Assembly (NCBI GenBank): GCA_026537415.1
Contig: JAFNMF010000001.1
Location: forward strand, 1,047,066-1,111,065
DNA: 64,000 bases
Source: Acetobacteraceae bacterium B3987
GTDB lineage: Bacteria; Pseudomonadota; Alphaproteobacteria; Acetobacterales; Acetobacteraceae
Direction of reading: 5' to 3'
The translations under genes were made by a program, and so were the position numbers. Positions 53,699-61,308 of this stretch are shown here, one piece after another (position 1 is the first letter of the stretch; the number at the start of each line of letters is the position of its first letter). The notes below the pieces were generated by a model that made no database searches, had not been told where the DNA came from, and worked only from the letters and a program-made list of their open reading frames with translations.

Positions 53699-53806
53699 TC
53701 AGGCCTTTTCGTCAGGAAACAGCCTGTCCAGCAGCTTCTTCAGTATCTTCCCGACGACGATGGTCATGACGGTCTCGACAGCGAATCTAAAAAGTACTCT
53801 GAACAT
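53699..53806 (-). CDS. 35-aa micropeptide gene downstream of ftsY
   Basis: Too short for routine calling, but ATG at 53806 has AAAGGAGG nine bases upstream and the frame ends at TGA shortly before the bidirectional terminator. The product starts MFRVLFRFAVETVMTIVVG and ends KLLDRLFPDEKA: an amphipathic or membrane-inserting helix with a basic middle (KILKK) and an acidic tail. It begins 55 bases after the ftsY stop on the same strand. Its function is unknown; a membrane-associated small protein is the best guess. Confidence 0.6.
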   Translation of the reverse strand: MFRVLFRFAVETVMTIVVGKILKKLLDRLFPDEKA

Positions 53807-53861
53807 GAAGGAAGCCTCCTTTTAGGCGGGTGTCCACTCGGTTTGTGTGGGCGGGGACAGG

Positions 53862-54776
53862 CTACTCCGCTTTGGTATCGCCGACCAGCCCACGGGCATA
53901 GTCTTCAGCAGAGAAGGGGCGTAAATCTTCGGCCTGCTCGCCAACGCCGACGAGATGGACCGGAAGTTTGAACTGCTCGGCCAGAGCTACCACGATTCCG
54001 CCACGAGCAGAGCCATCCAGCTTGGTTACGACCAGCCCGCTGACATTGACGAGTTCACGGAAGACACGCACCTGCTCGATGGCATTCTGCCCGGTTGTGG
54101 CATCCAGCACCAGCAGAACACTATGAGGTGCAGAAGGGTCGAATTTCTGCATTACACGGATGATCTTGGCCAGTTCGTCCATCAGGGCCTGACGGTTATG
54201 CAGGCGGCCTGCCGTATCTACGAGGAGAAGATCGGCTTTTTCCTCCGTGGCCCGTTTCAGCCCATCATAGGCCAGTCCAGCGGCATCGCCTCCCGGCTTG
54301 CCCGCAATGACTGGAGAGCCGGTGCGCTCTCCCCATATCTGGAGCTGCTCGACCGCTGCGGCCCGGAAGGTGTCACCCGCCACCATCATGACGGATTTAC
54401 CTTGTTGGTGATATTGGTGGGCGATCTTGCCGATGGTTGTGGTCTTGCCCACACCATTAACGCCGACCACAAGGACAACATGCGGTTTTTTGCTGCTATC
54501 CAGCTCAAAGGGCTGGGCGACAGGTTCCAGCACACGGGAAATCTCTGAGGCCAGTGTCTGGCGGATCTCTTCCGGAGTGATGTCCTCTCCGAAGCTTTTT
54601 TCACGGAACTGCTCGATGATCCGTCCCGCCACTGCGGGGCCGAGATCAGCGGCGATCAGCTCATCTTCGAGTTCTTCTAGCGTTTCGTCATCAAGTTGCC
54701 GTTTGACAAACACCGCATTGAGGCGTGCGCTTGAACGGGACAGACCCTGTTTGAGTCGAGAAAAAAATCCAGCCAT
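53862..54776 (-). CDS. ftsY: signal recognition particle receptor FtsY
   Basis: GTPase that docks SRP-ribosome complexes at the inner membrane. 304 residues, with only a short N-terminal helix in place of the long acidic A domain of E. coli FtsY, usual in alphaproteobacteria. G1 GVNGVGKTTT (about 109), VAGDTFRAAAVEQL, G3 DTAGRLHN, G4 TKLDGSARGG are all clear. It follows mtaB by 44 bases in the dapF-mtaB-ftsY order. Confidence 0.97.
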   Translation of the reverse strand: MAGFFSRLKQGLSRSSARLNAVFVKRQLDDETLEELEDELIAADLGPAVAGRIIEQFREKSFGEDITPEEIRQTLASEISRVLEPVAQPFELDSSKKPHVVLVVGVNGVGKTTTIGKIAHQYHQQGKSVMMVAGDTFRAAAVEQLQIWGERTGSPVIAGKPGGDAAGLAYDGLKRATEEKADLLLVDTAGRLHNRQALMDELAKIIRVMQKFDPSAPHSVLLVLDATTGQNAIEQVRVFRELVNVSGLVVTKLDGSARGGIVVALAEQFKLPVHLVGVGEQAEDLRPFSAEDYARGLVGDTKAE

Positions 54777-54820
54777 GACTGTCGAATTGGTGCGAGAAGG
54801 GGGGAGCCGTCAAGCCCTCA

Positions 54821-56035
54821 TTAGGGGATTTCTGCCATCAGCATTCCGTCCTGTACACCGGTGATGCGAATGCGCTCCAGTTGGCCACGGTGGGAGGACT
54901 GTGTTTCAGAAAGGGTGAAAGCCGCAAACTCCGGGGTGTGACCTGTCGTTGGGCTTTCCATGAGGACGGTTTTTTCTTGCCCGACAAAGCGGTTTAAGAA
55001 GTCGTCTCGCACGGTCTGGCCCAGTGCCCGCAATCTGGCAGCACGCTCCTGCCTTATGGCTTTCGGCATGGTGGGCATACGGGCAGCTGGTGTTCCGGGC
55101 CGTTCGCTATAGGGGAAGACATGGAGGAACGGGATGGCCTGTTCTGCCAGAAAATCATGCGTTTCCTGAAAGAGCGCATCCGTTTCGGTCGGGAAACCAG
55201 CAATCACATCGGCTCCGAAGCCGGTATCAGGCCGCAGGCGGCGAACTTGCCCGATTAGTCCAGCCACATTAGCTGTGCTGTGGCGGCGTTTCATGCGCTT
55301 GAGGATGAGGTCTGACCCCGCTTGAAGGGAGAGATGCAGATGCGGCATGAAGCGGGGTTCATCCGCAATCAGGCCCCATAATGCTTTATCACCCGTATCC
55401 GGCGTGAGAATCATCGGGTCGATGGAAGAGAGGCGTAGGCGGGCAATGTCGGGCACTTCATCCAGCAGATGGCGGCAGAGCTGCCCCAGCCCCATATCCT
55501 TCTGCTGCCATGAGGCAATGTCCACACCGGTTAGGACAATCTCGCAATGGCCTGCTTCTGTTAGGGCACGGGCCTTGGGGATGATGTCTTCCGGGGGCAT
55601 GGAGGTGGAGTGCCCCCGTCCTGCCGGAATGACGCAGAAGGTGCAGTCATTGTCGCACCCTTGCTGAACTTGAAGCAACGCCCGGATATAGCGGGATGGT
55701 GGTGGGGTACGGCCTGCGTCTTCGGGCAGTCCCCATGTGGAGGGGCGTGTCTTCTCCGTATTGGGAATCACTCGGCCAACACCGGGTAGGGCCGCCCATG
55801 TCTCTGCCGCTCGCTCGGAGGCACAGCCCGTCACGATGATGCGGGCGGTCGGGTTTTCCCGGTGCGCACGGCGGATTGTCTGGCGTGCCTGCCGCTCGGC
55901 CTCGGCCGTGACTGTGCAGGTATTGACGATGATGGTCTCTCCGTCCTGCGCCTGTCCCTGACGGGCCAGATGCTCCATTGCATCGCTTTCATGGGCGTTC
56001 AGGCGGCAGCCGAAGGTGAGGAGGGTGACGCTCAT
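54821..56035 (-). CDS. mtaB: tRNA t6A37 methylthiotransferase MtaB
   Basis: Radical SAM enzyme that makes ms2t6A37. 404 residues: UPF0004 N-terminal domain with three Cys (FGCRLNAHES, NTCTVTAEAE, TGCASERA), radical SAM triplet CDNDCTFC near residues 128-135, and a C-terminal TRAM-like part. The gene overlaps dapF by four bases. The t6A substrate is made with TsaB, encoded at 35.4 kb. Confidence 0.93.
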   Translation of the reverse strand: MSVTLLTFGCRLNAHESDAMEHLARQGQAQDGETIIVNTCTVTAEAERQARQTIRRAHRENPTARIIVTGCASERAAETWAALPGVGRVIPNTEKTRPSTWGLPEDAGRTPPPSRYIRALLQVQQGCDNDCTFCVIPAGRGHSTSMPPEDIIPKARALTEAGHCEIVLTGVDIASWQQKDMGLGQLCRHLLDEVPDIARLRLSSIDPMILTPDTGDKALWGLIADEPRFMPHLHLSLQAGSDLILKRMKRRHSTANVAGLIGQVRRLRPDTGFGADVIAGFPTETDALFQETHDFLAEQAIPFLHVFPYSERPGTPAARMPTMPKAIRQERAARLRALGQTVRDDFLNRFVGQEKTVLMESPTTGHTPEFAAFTLSETQSSHRGQLERIRITGVQDGMLMAEIP

Positions 56036-56841
56036 GGCGTGGGTGTCTGTTCCTGTTCTAGCCAGCTTTCATCCAGTGTGCCGGTGAAGACAGTCTGGGC
56101 CGGGCCGGTCATCAGGACAGAGCCATTATCCTGCCATGTGATGGTCAGGGAGCCACATTCCATAGTGACACGGCATGTCCGTTCTACCAGGCCACGCCGT
56201 GCCGCATTGACGACCGCTGCACAGGCACCGGACCCGCAGGCAAGTGTCAGCCCAGCCCCACGCTCCCAGACCCGGAGGCGGATATGGGTAGGGGACAGAA
56301 TCTCCGCAAAACCGATATTGGCCCGTTCCGGGAAGAGGGGGTCAGTCTCCAGCTCAGGCCCCAGAAGGGCGGCATCCTCAATGGAGCGGAACAGTGTTAG
56401 ATGCGGATTGCCCATGGAGCAGGCCGCTCCATCATGGAGAGGCAGATGGGCCGTGTCGCAGTCATGGGCGAGAGGGATGTCCTGCCAGTCCAGACGGGGC
56501 GTACCCATGAGGACGGATATCAGCCCATCTTTCTGTGATGTGGGGAGCAGGCCATTCTGTGTCTGAAGGGTCGGGCTGCCACCCAGCAGGGACGCAACGC
56601 AGCGGGAGGCATTGCCGCAGGCACCGGCTTCCGATCCATCCGGGTTGAAGAAGCGCACAAGCACATCCGCTCCGTCTCGTGTTGGTGTGGAGAGCGTGAC
56701 AAGCTGGTCACAGCCGATCCCCATGCGGCGATCGCAAAGGCGGTTGATGAGCGTGGCGGAGAGGGATAGCGGTACTGTTCTGCCATCCAGAATGATGAAA
56801 TCATTCCCCAGTCCGTGCATTTTCGTGAAGGAAACGCTCAT
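56032..56841 (-). CDS. dapF: diaminopimelate epimerase
   Basis: Interconverts LL- and meso-diaminopimelate for lysine and peptidoglycan. 269 residues. The two catalytic cysteines are in GACGNASRC (about 73-81) and LACGSGACAA (about 198-207); MHGLGNDFIILD is at the N-terminus. First gene of the dapF-mtaB-ftsY operon. Confidence 0.97.
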   Translation of the reverse strand: MSVSFTKMHGLGNDFIILDGRTVPLSLSATLINRLCDRRMGIGCDQLVTLSTPTRDGADVLVRFFNPDGSEAGACGNASRCVASLLGGSPTLQTQNGLLPTSQKDGLISVLMGTPRLDWQDIPLAHDCDTAHLPLHDGAACSMGNPHLTLFRSIEDAALLGPELETDPLFPERANIGFAEILSPTHIRLRVWERGAGLTLACGSGACAAVVNAARRGLVERTCRVTMECGSLTITWQDNGSVLMTGPAQTVFTGTLDESWLEQEQTPTP

Positions 56842-57015
56842 GATGCCCCTTTGAGACGTGATGAAATCGCTTCCTTCTATAATGTTGTGTGGCTGGGGTA
56901 AAATGAAGCCTTTCCGTTATTGGGATGTTTTTCCCAGCGGCTCGGGCATTGTTCAGGAATCCAGTCGCCCTATATAAGAACCGACAGTTCAGGAATAAGC
57001 CGGAAAGGGGAAGGC

Positions 57016-57651
57016 GTGCAGGGCCTACACGAAAAAGCATTCACACAGGCATCTTCAGAGCCGGATGAGGCTTTCTGGGCCCAGCAGGAGCTGGATTCCC
57101 TGATGGATATGGGGGCACGTACGGCCATTACCGCCCTCTATCGCACCGCCCTGCCTGTGGGGGGCTGTACGCTGGACCTGATGTGTGGGGCGATGAGCCA
57201 CCTGCCAGAGGATGCCACTTTTCAGGAATTTATCGGGCTGGATATAAATAAGGCGGCTCTTAAAGCCAATCAGGCCCTGAGCCGTGCCGTGGAACAGGAC
57301 CTTAACAGCACGCCACTTCTGCCGTTTGATGAGGCGAGTTTTGATGGTGCCCTCCTGTGTGATGGGCTGGCTTATCTGACAAAGCCGCAGCAGGTTATTG
57401 AGGAACTGTTCCGTGTTCTGCGCCCCGGCGCACCGTTGATTGTCAGTTTTTCCGACAGATTCGTCCCTGCCAAGGCCGTGGCGATCTGGCAGGCTTTGGA
57501 GCCGGAAGACCGGGTCCGTTTTACAAGTGCCCTTATGCAGCGGGCTGGTTTTACGGAGCTGGATACCGGTGAGGTTGTTCCGCCAGAAGACCTTACAGCT
57601 TGGCAGGATACGGTTCGGGCTGTCATTGGCCGTCGTCCTGTGGCAGGTTAA
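57016..57651 (+). CDS. class I SAM-dependent methyltransferase
   Basis: 211 residues from the GTG at 57016, which is preceded by GGAAAGGGGAAGG; the frame opens earlier at 56920. The Rossmann core is seen as GCTLDLMCGAMSHLP (motif I), IGLDINKAAL, and DGALLCDGLAYLTKP with RVLRPGAPLIVSFSD (post II), as in Methyltransf_11 proteins. Substrate unknown; such genes are conserved in Acetobacteraceae near this locus. Not followed closely by another gene on the strand. Confidence 0.82.
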   Translation: MQGLHEKAFTQASSEPDEAFWAQQELDSLMDMGARTAITALYRTALPVGGCTLDLMCGAMSHLPEDATFQEFIGLDINKAALKANQALSRAVEQDLNSTPLLPFDEASFDGALLCDGLAYLTKPQQVIEELFRVLRPGAPLIVSFSDRFVPAKAVAIWQALEPEDRVRFTSALMQRAGFTELDTGEVVPPEDLTAWQDTVRAVIGRRPVAG

Positions 57652-57756
57652 GCGGTAACCCTGCTTTTCAATCTGGTGGTGGATCGTCTCTGGCCTTGGC
57701 GGGCATAAAGGGGTATTCACCGCTTTTCTGGCTGCCACAATCTGGTTCGTGGCAGC

Positions 57757-59586
57757 ATGTGTATGACCGAGTGTTCGTTGACGATGCCTTTTCCCGATAC
57801 CCATCCCGCCCTGACCCGTGCTCTGGCAGCACGTGGCTATGAACAGCCGACTCCTGTGCAGGAGGCGGTGCTGGAGCCGGGGTTGGAAGGACGTGATCTG
57901 CTCGTCTCCGCACAGACGGGCTCTGGCAAGACGGTTGCTTTTGGCCTTGCTTTTGCGTCTGACCTGCTGGGTGAGGGGGACAAGATGGCCCCGACCCGTT
58001 CTCCGCTGGCACTGGTGATTGCACCGACCCGTGAGCTTGCTATGCAGGTTCAGACAGAACTTTCATGGCTTTATGCCGAGACAGGCGCCCGCATTGCCAG
58101 CTGCATCGGCGGGACGGATGCCCGCCGTGAGGCCCGCTCTCTGGAGCGTGGTGCCCATATTGTGGTCGGGACGCCGGGCCGCCTGTGTGACCATCTCTCT
58201 CGTGGCAAGCTGGACCTGACGGGCCTGCGTGCCGTCGTGCTGGATGAAGCCGATGAGATGCTGGATATGGGGTTCCGTGAGGAGCTGGAGCAGCTTCTCG
58301 ACGCGTCTCCCAAAGAGCGGCGTACGCTGCTGTTCTCAGCTACGATTGCCCGTGAGATTGCGTCTCTGGCACGGCGTTACCAGAAAGACGCTAAGCGGAT
58401 TGATACGGTTTCCGGTCAGAAGCAGCATGCCGATATTACTCATCGCTGTGTCGTGACGGCCCCGCAGGAAGTGGAGCGGTCCCTCGTCAACGTGCTGCGC
58501 TATTATGAGAGTCAGACGGCGATGGTGTTCTGCAACACCCGCCTGCTGGTGAATCAGGTGCAGGCCGCTCTGTTGGAGCGGGGTTTTGCTTCTGTCGCCA
58601 TTTCCGGTGAGATGGGCCAGAATGAGCGTTCCCGTGCCATTGAGAGCCTGCGTTCTGGTGCAGCCCGTGTCTGTGTGGCAACGGATGTCGCCGCTCGTGG
58701 TATTGATGTCCCGGCTCTTGGTCTGGTCGTTCATGCCAGCGTACCGTCTTCTTCCGATACGTTCCTGCACCGTTCTGGCCGTACAGGCCGTGCAGGGCGC
58801 AAGGGTGTGAGCGTGCTGATGGTGCCGTTTAACCAGCGGCGTAAGGCAGAACGTGTTCTGGCACAGGCTCGTGTGAAGGCCGAGTGGGAGCCGGTACCGA
58901 CTGCCGAGGCTATTGCTGAGCAGGATGCACAACGTCTTCTGGAAGATCCGATTTTGACCGGGGAAGCCGCTGTTGCTGTGCCGGAGGAGATTGTGGCGAA
59001 GCTGACGGAGCGTTTCGATGCTACGCAGCTGGCCCGTGCGCTGGTGGGATTCCATAAGGCGCATTTGCCTCGTGTAGAGGATATCCGCCCGGTATCTGTT
59101 GAGCCGCCCGCTCGTGGTGCCGCCCGTGAAGGGGGACGTGGGTATGAGATGTCTGGTTCGTGGTTCCGCCTCGGCGTGGGCCGCAGCGAGAAGGCTGATC
59201 CGAAATGGCTGATTCCGCTTATCTGCCGTCTTGGCGGTGTGCAGAAGCGGGATATCGGCAATATCTGCATCCAGCAGGATGATACGCTTTTCCAGATTTC
59301 TGATGAGAAGCTGGCCCGCTTCAATGCGTGCCGTGCTGGGGCAGAGCAGGATGAAGTGACCATCGAGCCAGCCGAGGCTCCTGCCGGTGGGGCTGGGCCC
59401 CGTCGTGGCCGTGGCGGCCCGCCGGGCGGACGCCGTTTCGGTGCGCCAAAAGGGCGTTTTGGTGGTCCCGGCGGTGGGCGTCGTGAGGGGCGTGAAGGCC
59501 GCGAGGGTGGCCGTGGCCCGTCATCCTTCAAACGTCGCTCCGGCCCGGCCCGTAGTGGTGAGAAATCTTCCCGCCGCCGGAGCTGA
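57757..59586 (+). CDS. DEAD-box RNA helicase with DbpA-like and RG-rich C-terminus
   Basis: 609-residue ATP-dependent RNA helicase. Q motif GYEQPTPVQ, motif I AQTGSGKT (about 52), motif II VLDEADEM (about 162), SAT, and HRSGRTGR (VI) are intact. After the helicase core comes a DbpA-type RNA-binding fold (SGSWFRLGVGRSEKADPKWL onward), then a low-complexity tail rich in Arg and Gly. Likely CsdA/DeaD- or RhlE-type role in ribosome assembly or RNA decay. Starts at ATG 57757, 57763 or 57784; none has a strong ribosome site. A bidirectional terminator follows. Confidence 0.92.
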   Translation: MCMTECSLTMPFPDTHPALTRALAARGYEQPTPVQEAVLEPGLEGRDLLVSAQTGSGKTVAFGLAFASDLLGEGDKMAPTRSPLALVIAPTRELAMQVQTELSWLYAETGARIASCIGGTDARREARSLERGAHIVVGTPGRLCDHLSRGKLDLTGLRAVVLDEADEMLDMGFREELEQLLDASPKERRTLLFSATIAREIASLARRYQKDAKRIDTVSGQKQHADITHRCVVTAPQEVERSLVNVLRYYESQTAMVFCNTRLLVNQVQAALLERGFASVAISGEMGQNERSRAIESLRSGAARVCVATDVAARGIDVPALGLVVHASVPSSSDTFLHRSGRTGRAGRKGVSVLMVPFNQRRKAERVLAQARVKAEWEPVPTAEAIAEQDAQRLLEDPILTGEAAVAVPEEIVAKLTERFDATQLARALVGFHKAHLPRVEDIRPVSVEPPARGAAREGGRGYEMSGSWFRLGVGRSEKADPKWLIPLICRLGGVQKRDIGNICIQQDDTLFQISDEKLARFNACRAGAEQDEVTIEPAEAPAGGAGPRRGRGGPPGGRRFGAPKGRFGGPGGGRREGREGREGGRGPSSFKRRSGPARSGEKSSRRRS

Positions 59587-59607
59587 GCCTGAAAGACATT
59601 TCAGAGG

Positions 59608-59636
59608 AAAAGGAGGGGGATTACCCCTCCTTTTTT
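59608..59636. terminator. bidirectional terminator between the helicase and SDR genes
   Basis: AAAAGGAGGGG pairs with CCCCTCCTTTT around a five-base loop, followed by T's on the plus strand; the mirrored A's serve the minus strand. The stem includes the last codons and stop of the SDR gene. Confidence 0.88.
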
Positions 59637-60382
59637 ATGACGGCCAACCCACCCGAGGCCTGACAGACTGGCATAATCTCCAGATGATTCACGTTCATGT
59701 GGGCAGGCAGGCCGATCAGCCATGAGACTGTTTCTGCAATATCCGTAGGCATGAGCGGTGTGGTGTTTTCATAGACAGCCTGTGCCTTGGCATCATCCCG
59801 CAACCGCACGTTACTGAACTCACTGCCGCCCACGAGGCCGGGTTCAATGGTTGTGACACGTAGCGATGTGCCTAGCAGGTCCGTCCGCAGATTTTTCATG
59901 AATTGGGAGACAAAGGCTTTCGTGGCTCCGTAGACATTGCCGCCCCGGTAGGCGTAATGTCCCGCCGTGCTGCCGATGGAGAGGATATAACCACGGTTCC
60001 GCTCAATCATGCCGGGGAGCAGGGCATGGGTGATTTCCACCAGACCGGAAATGTTGGTGTCAATCATGGTCTCCCAGTCATTCACGTTGGAGTCCTGTGC
60101 GGGTGTGATGCCTAGTGCCAACCCGGCATTGTTGATGAGGACATCAATATGACGCCAGTTTTTCGGCAGGCTCTGGGGTAAGGCACGCAAAGCGGCCCGG
60201 TCGCTCATATCCAGCGTGAGAGGGAGGAGGTTGTCGCCAAGTTCTTCATGCAGACTGACCAGCCGTTCAGTCCGGCGACCTGTGGCGATGACACGGTGTC
60301 CTTCCCGGACCAGCCGGATGGCGATGCTTTTGCCAAAGCCCGATGTGGCCCCTGTAACAAGGATGGTCTGTGGCTGCGTCAT
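59621..60382 (-). CDS. SDR family oxidoreductase (YdfG-like)
   Basis: 253-residue NADP-dependent reductase. GATSGFG at 11-17 binds the cofactor, ATGRRTERL marks NADP preference, NNAGLALG is in place, and the catalytic Ser (ILSIGSTAGHYA) and YxxxK (VYGATKAF) follow near 138-153. It is closest to E. coli YdfG, which acts on 3-hydroxy acids and malonic semialdehyde. The gene is divergent from yqgE, and its 3' end lies inside a terminator. Confidence 0.9.
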   Translation of the reverse strand: MTQPQTILVTGATSGFGKSIAIRLVREGHRVIATGRRTERLVSLHEELGDNLLPLTLDMSDRAALRALPQSLPKNWRHIDVLINNAGLALGITPAQDSNVNDWETMIDTNISGLVEITHALLPGMIERNRGYILSIGSTAGHYAYRGGNVYGATKAFVSQFMKNLRTDLLGTSLRVTTIEPGLVGGSEFSNVRLRDDAKAQAVYENTTPLMPTDIAETVSWLIGLPAHMNVNHLEIMPVCQASGGLAVIKKEG

Positions 60383-60465
60383 TATGGGAGCTCCGTGTAT
60401 GAAGAATAAAAAAAAGAACCGTCTTCTGTTATGCTGGACCCGAGTCCTGTTTGTAAGAGGTGTTC

Positions 60466-61074
60466 ATGCCAATTCTTGAGCCAATTGAGACACTGACGGG
60501 TCGTCTGCTGGTTGCAACTCCTGTCCTTACGGGGACGGAATTTGCCCAGACAGTCATCTATCTCTGCGCCCATTCCGCAGAGGGTGGCGCGATGGGGGTG
60601 ATCGTCAATCGTCGGCTGACACACCCCGATGTCAGTGAACTTTTGCGCCATCTGAATGTATCCCCAAACCCGCCGCAGCGTCTTTTTGGCGTTGGCGTTG
60701 GTGGGCCAGTGGAGCCGGGGCGGGGATTTGTCCTTCATTCGCCAGAGGAGGGAGGCATTGGGCGTGGCAGGGCTGGTAATCGCCTGACTGTCCTGCCCGG
60801 GGAACAACACGTGGCGGAGGTTAGTACCAGCATCGACATGATTAAGGAGCTGGCCGCAGGGCGAGGACCACGGCAGGCCATGCTGTTGCTCGGTCATGCC
60901 GCATGGGTTGCAGGGCAGCTGGAAGAAGAGATTCTGCACGGTAATGCTTGGTATGTCGTTCCGGCAGATGAGGAGATCGTCTTTGGGGTGGACCCTTCTA
61001 CCAAATGGCAACGTGCTTTGGAGAGTGTGGGGCTGGAGCCATCCTCGCTTACGGCTTCCGTGGGGGAGGCATAA
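60466..61074 (+). CDS. YqgE/AlgH family protein
   Basis: 202-residue UPF0301 protein of unknown biochemical role. Recognised by LTGRLLVATPVL, VIYLCAHSAEGGAMGVIVNR, VGGPVEPGRGFVLHS, and the C-terminal MLLLGHAAWVAGQLEEEI. ATG 60466 follows AAGAGG; the frame also has a GTG at 60460. In Pseudomonas AlgH affects alginate gene expression, but this does not carry over safely. Confidence 0.92.
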   Translation: MPILEPIETLTGRLLVATPVLTGTEFAQTVIYLCAHSAEGGAMGVIVNRRLTHPDVSELLRHLNVSPNPPQRLFGVGVGGPVEPGRGFVLHSPEEGGIGRGRAGNRLTVLPGEQHVAEVSTSIDMIKELAAGRGPRQAMLLLGHAAWVAGQLEEEILHGNAWYVVPADEEIVFGVDPSTKWQRALESVGLEPSSLTASVGEA

Positions 61075-61197
61075 TCTTTCTGCGGGGCTGCCCTTCTATT
61101 GCCTGTATTCCTGTTTCGTCTCAGACTTAACGAGTCTGAAAGGTTCTGAAATCTCCTTACAGACTGGTGTTTTTGCACATGAATTCAGAAACACCCT

Positions 61198-61225
61198 CTT
61201 GAAACCAGCGTGATCGTGCCTAAAT
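61198..61225 (+). promoter_or_regulatory. RpoH (sigma32)-like promoter of clpB
   Basis: CTTG (61198-61201), 17 bases, CCTAAAT (61219-61225), close to the alphaproteobacterial RpoH pattern CTTG-N17/18-CYTATNT. It is about 80 bases upstream of the clpB ATG, a gene expected to be heat induced. Confidence 0.55.
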
Positions 61226-61234
61226 TTTAGGCAC
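61216..61234. repeat. palindrome GTGCCTAAA-T-TTTAGGCAC over the clpB -10 region
   Basis: Perfect 9-bp arms around one T. It covers the candidate -10 and start site and could be an operator or a cruciform. No T-run follows, so it is not a terminator for yqgE. Confidence 0.6.
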
Positions 61235-61308
61235 GGTCTGTCGCCATATTGGGGCGGGCTGAACATTCATCGCTGCCAGAGTTGGGGCGAGAAGGAGAGG
61301 CGAACATC

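Noticed and set aside
53684-53971. 95-codon plus frame after the BamE-like gene
   Set aside because: It overlaps the 35-aa minus ORF and the end of ftsY; no ribosome site.
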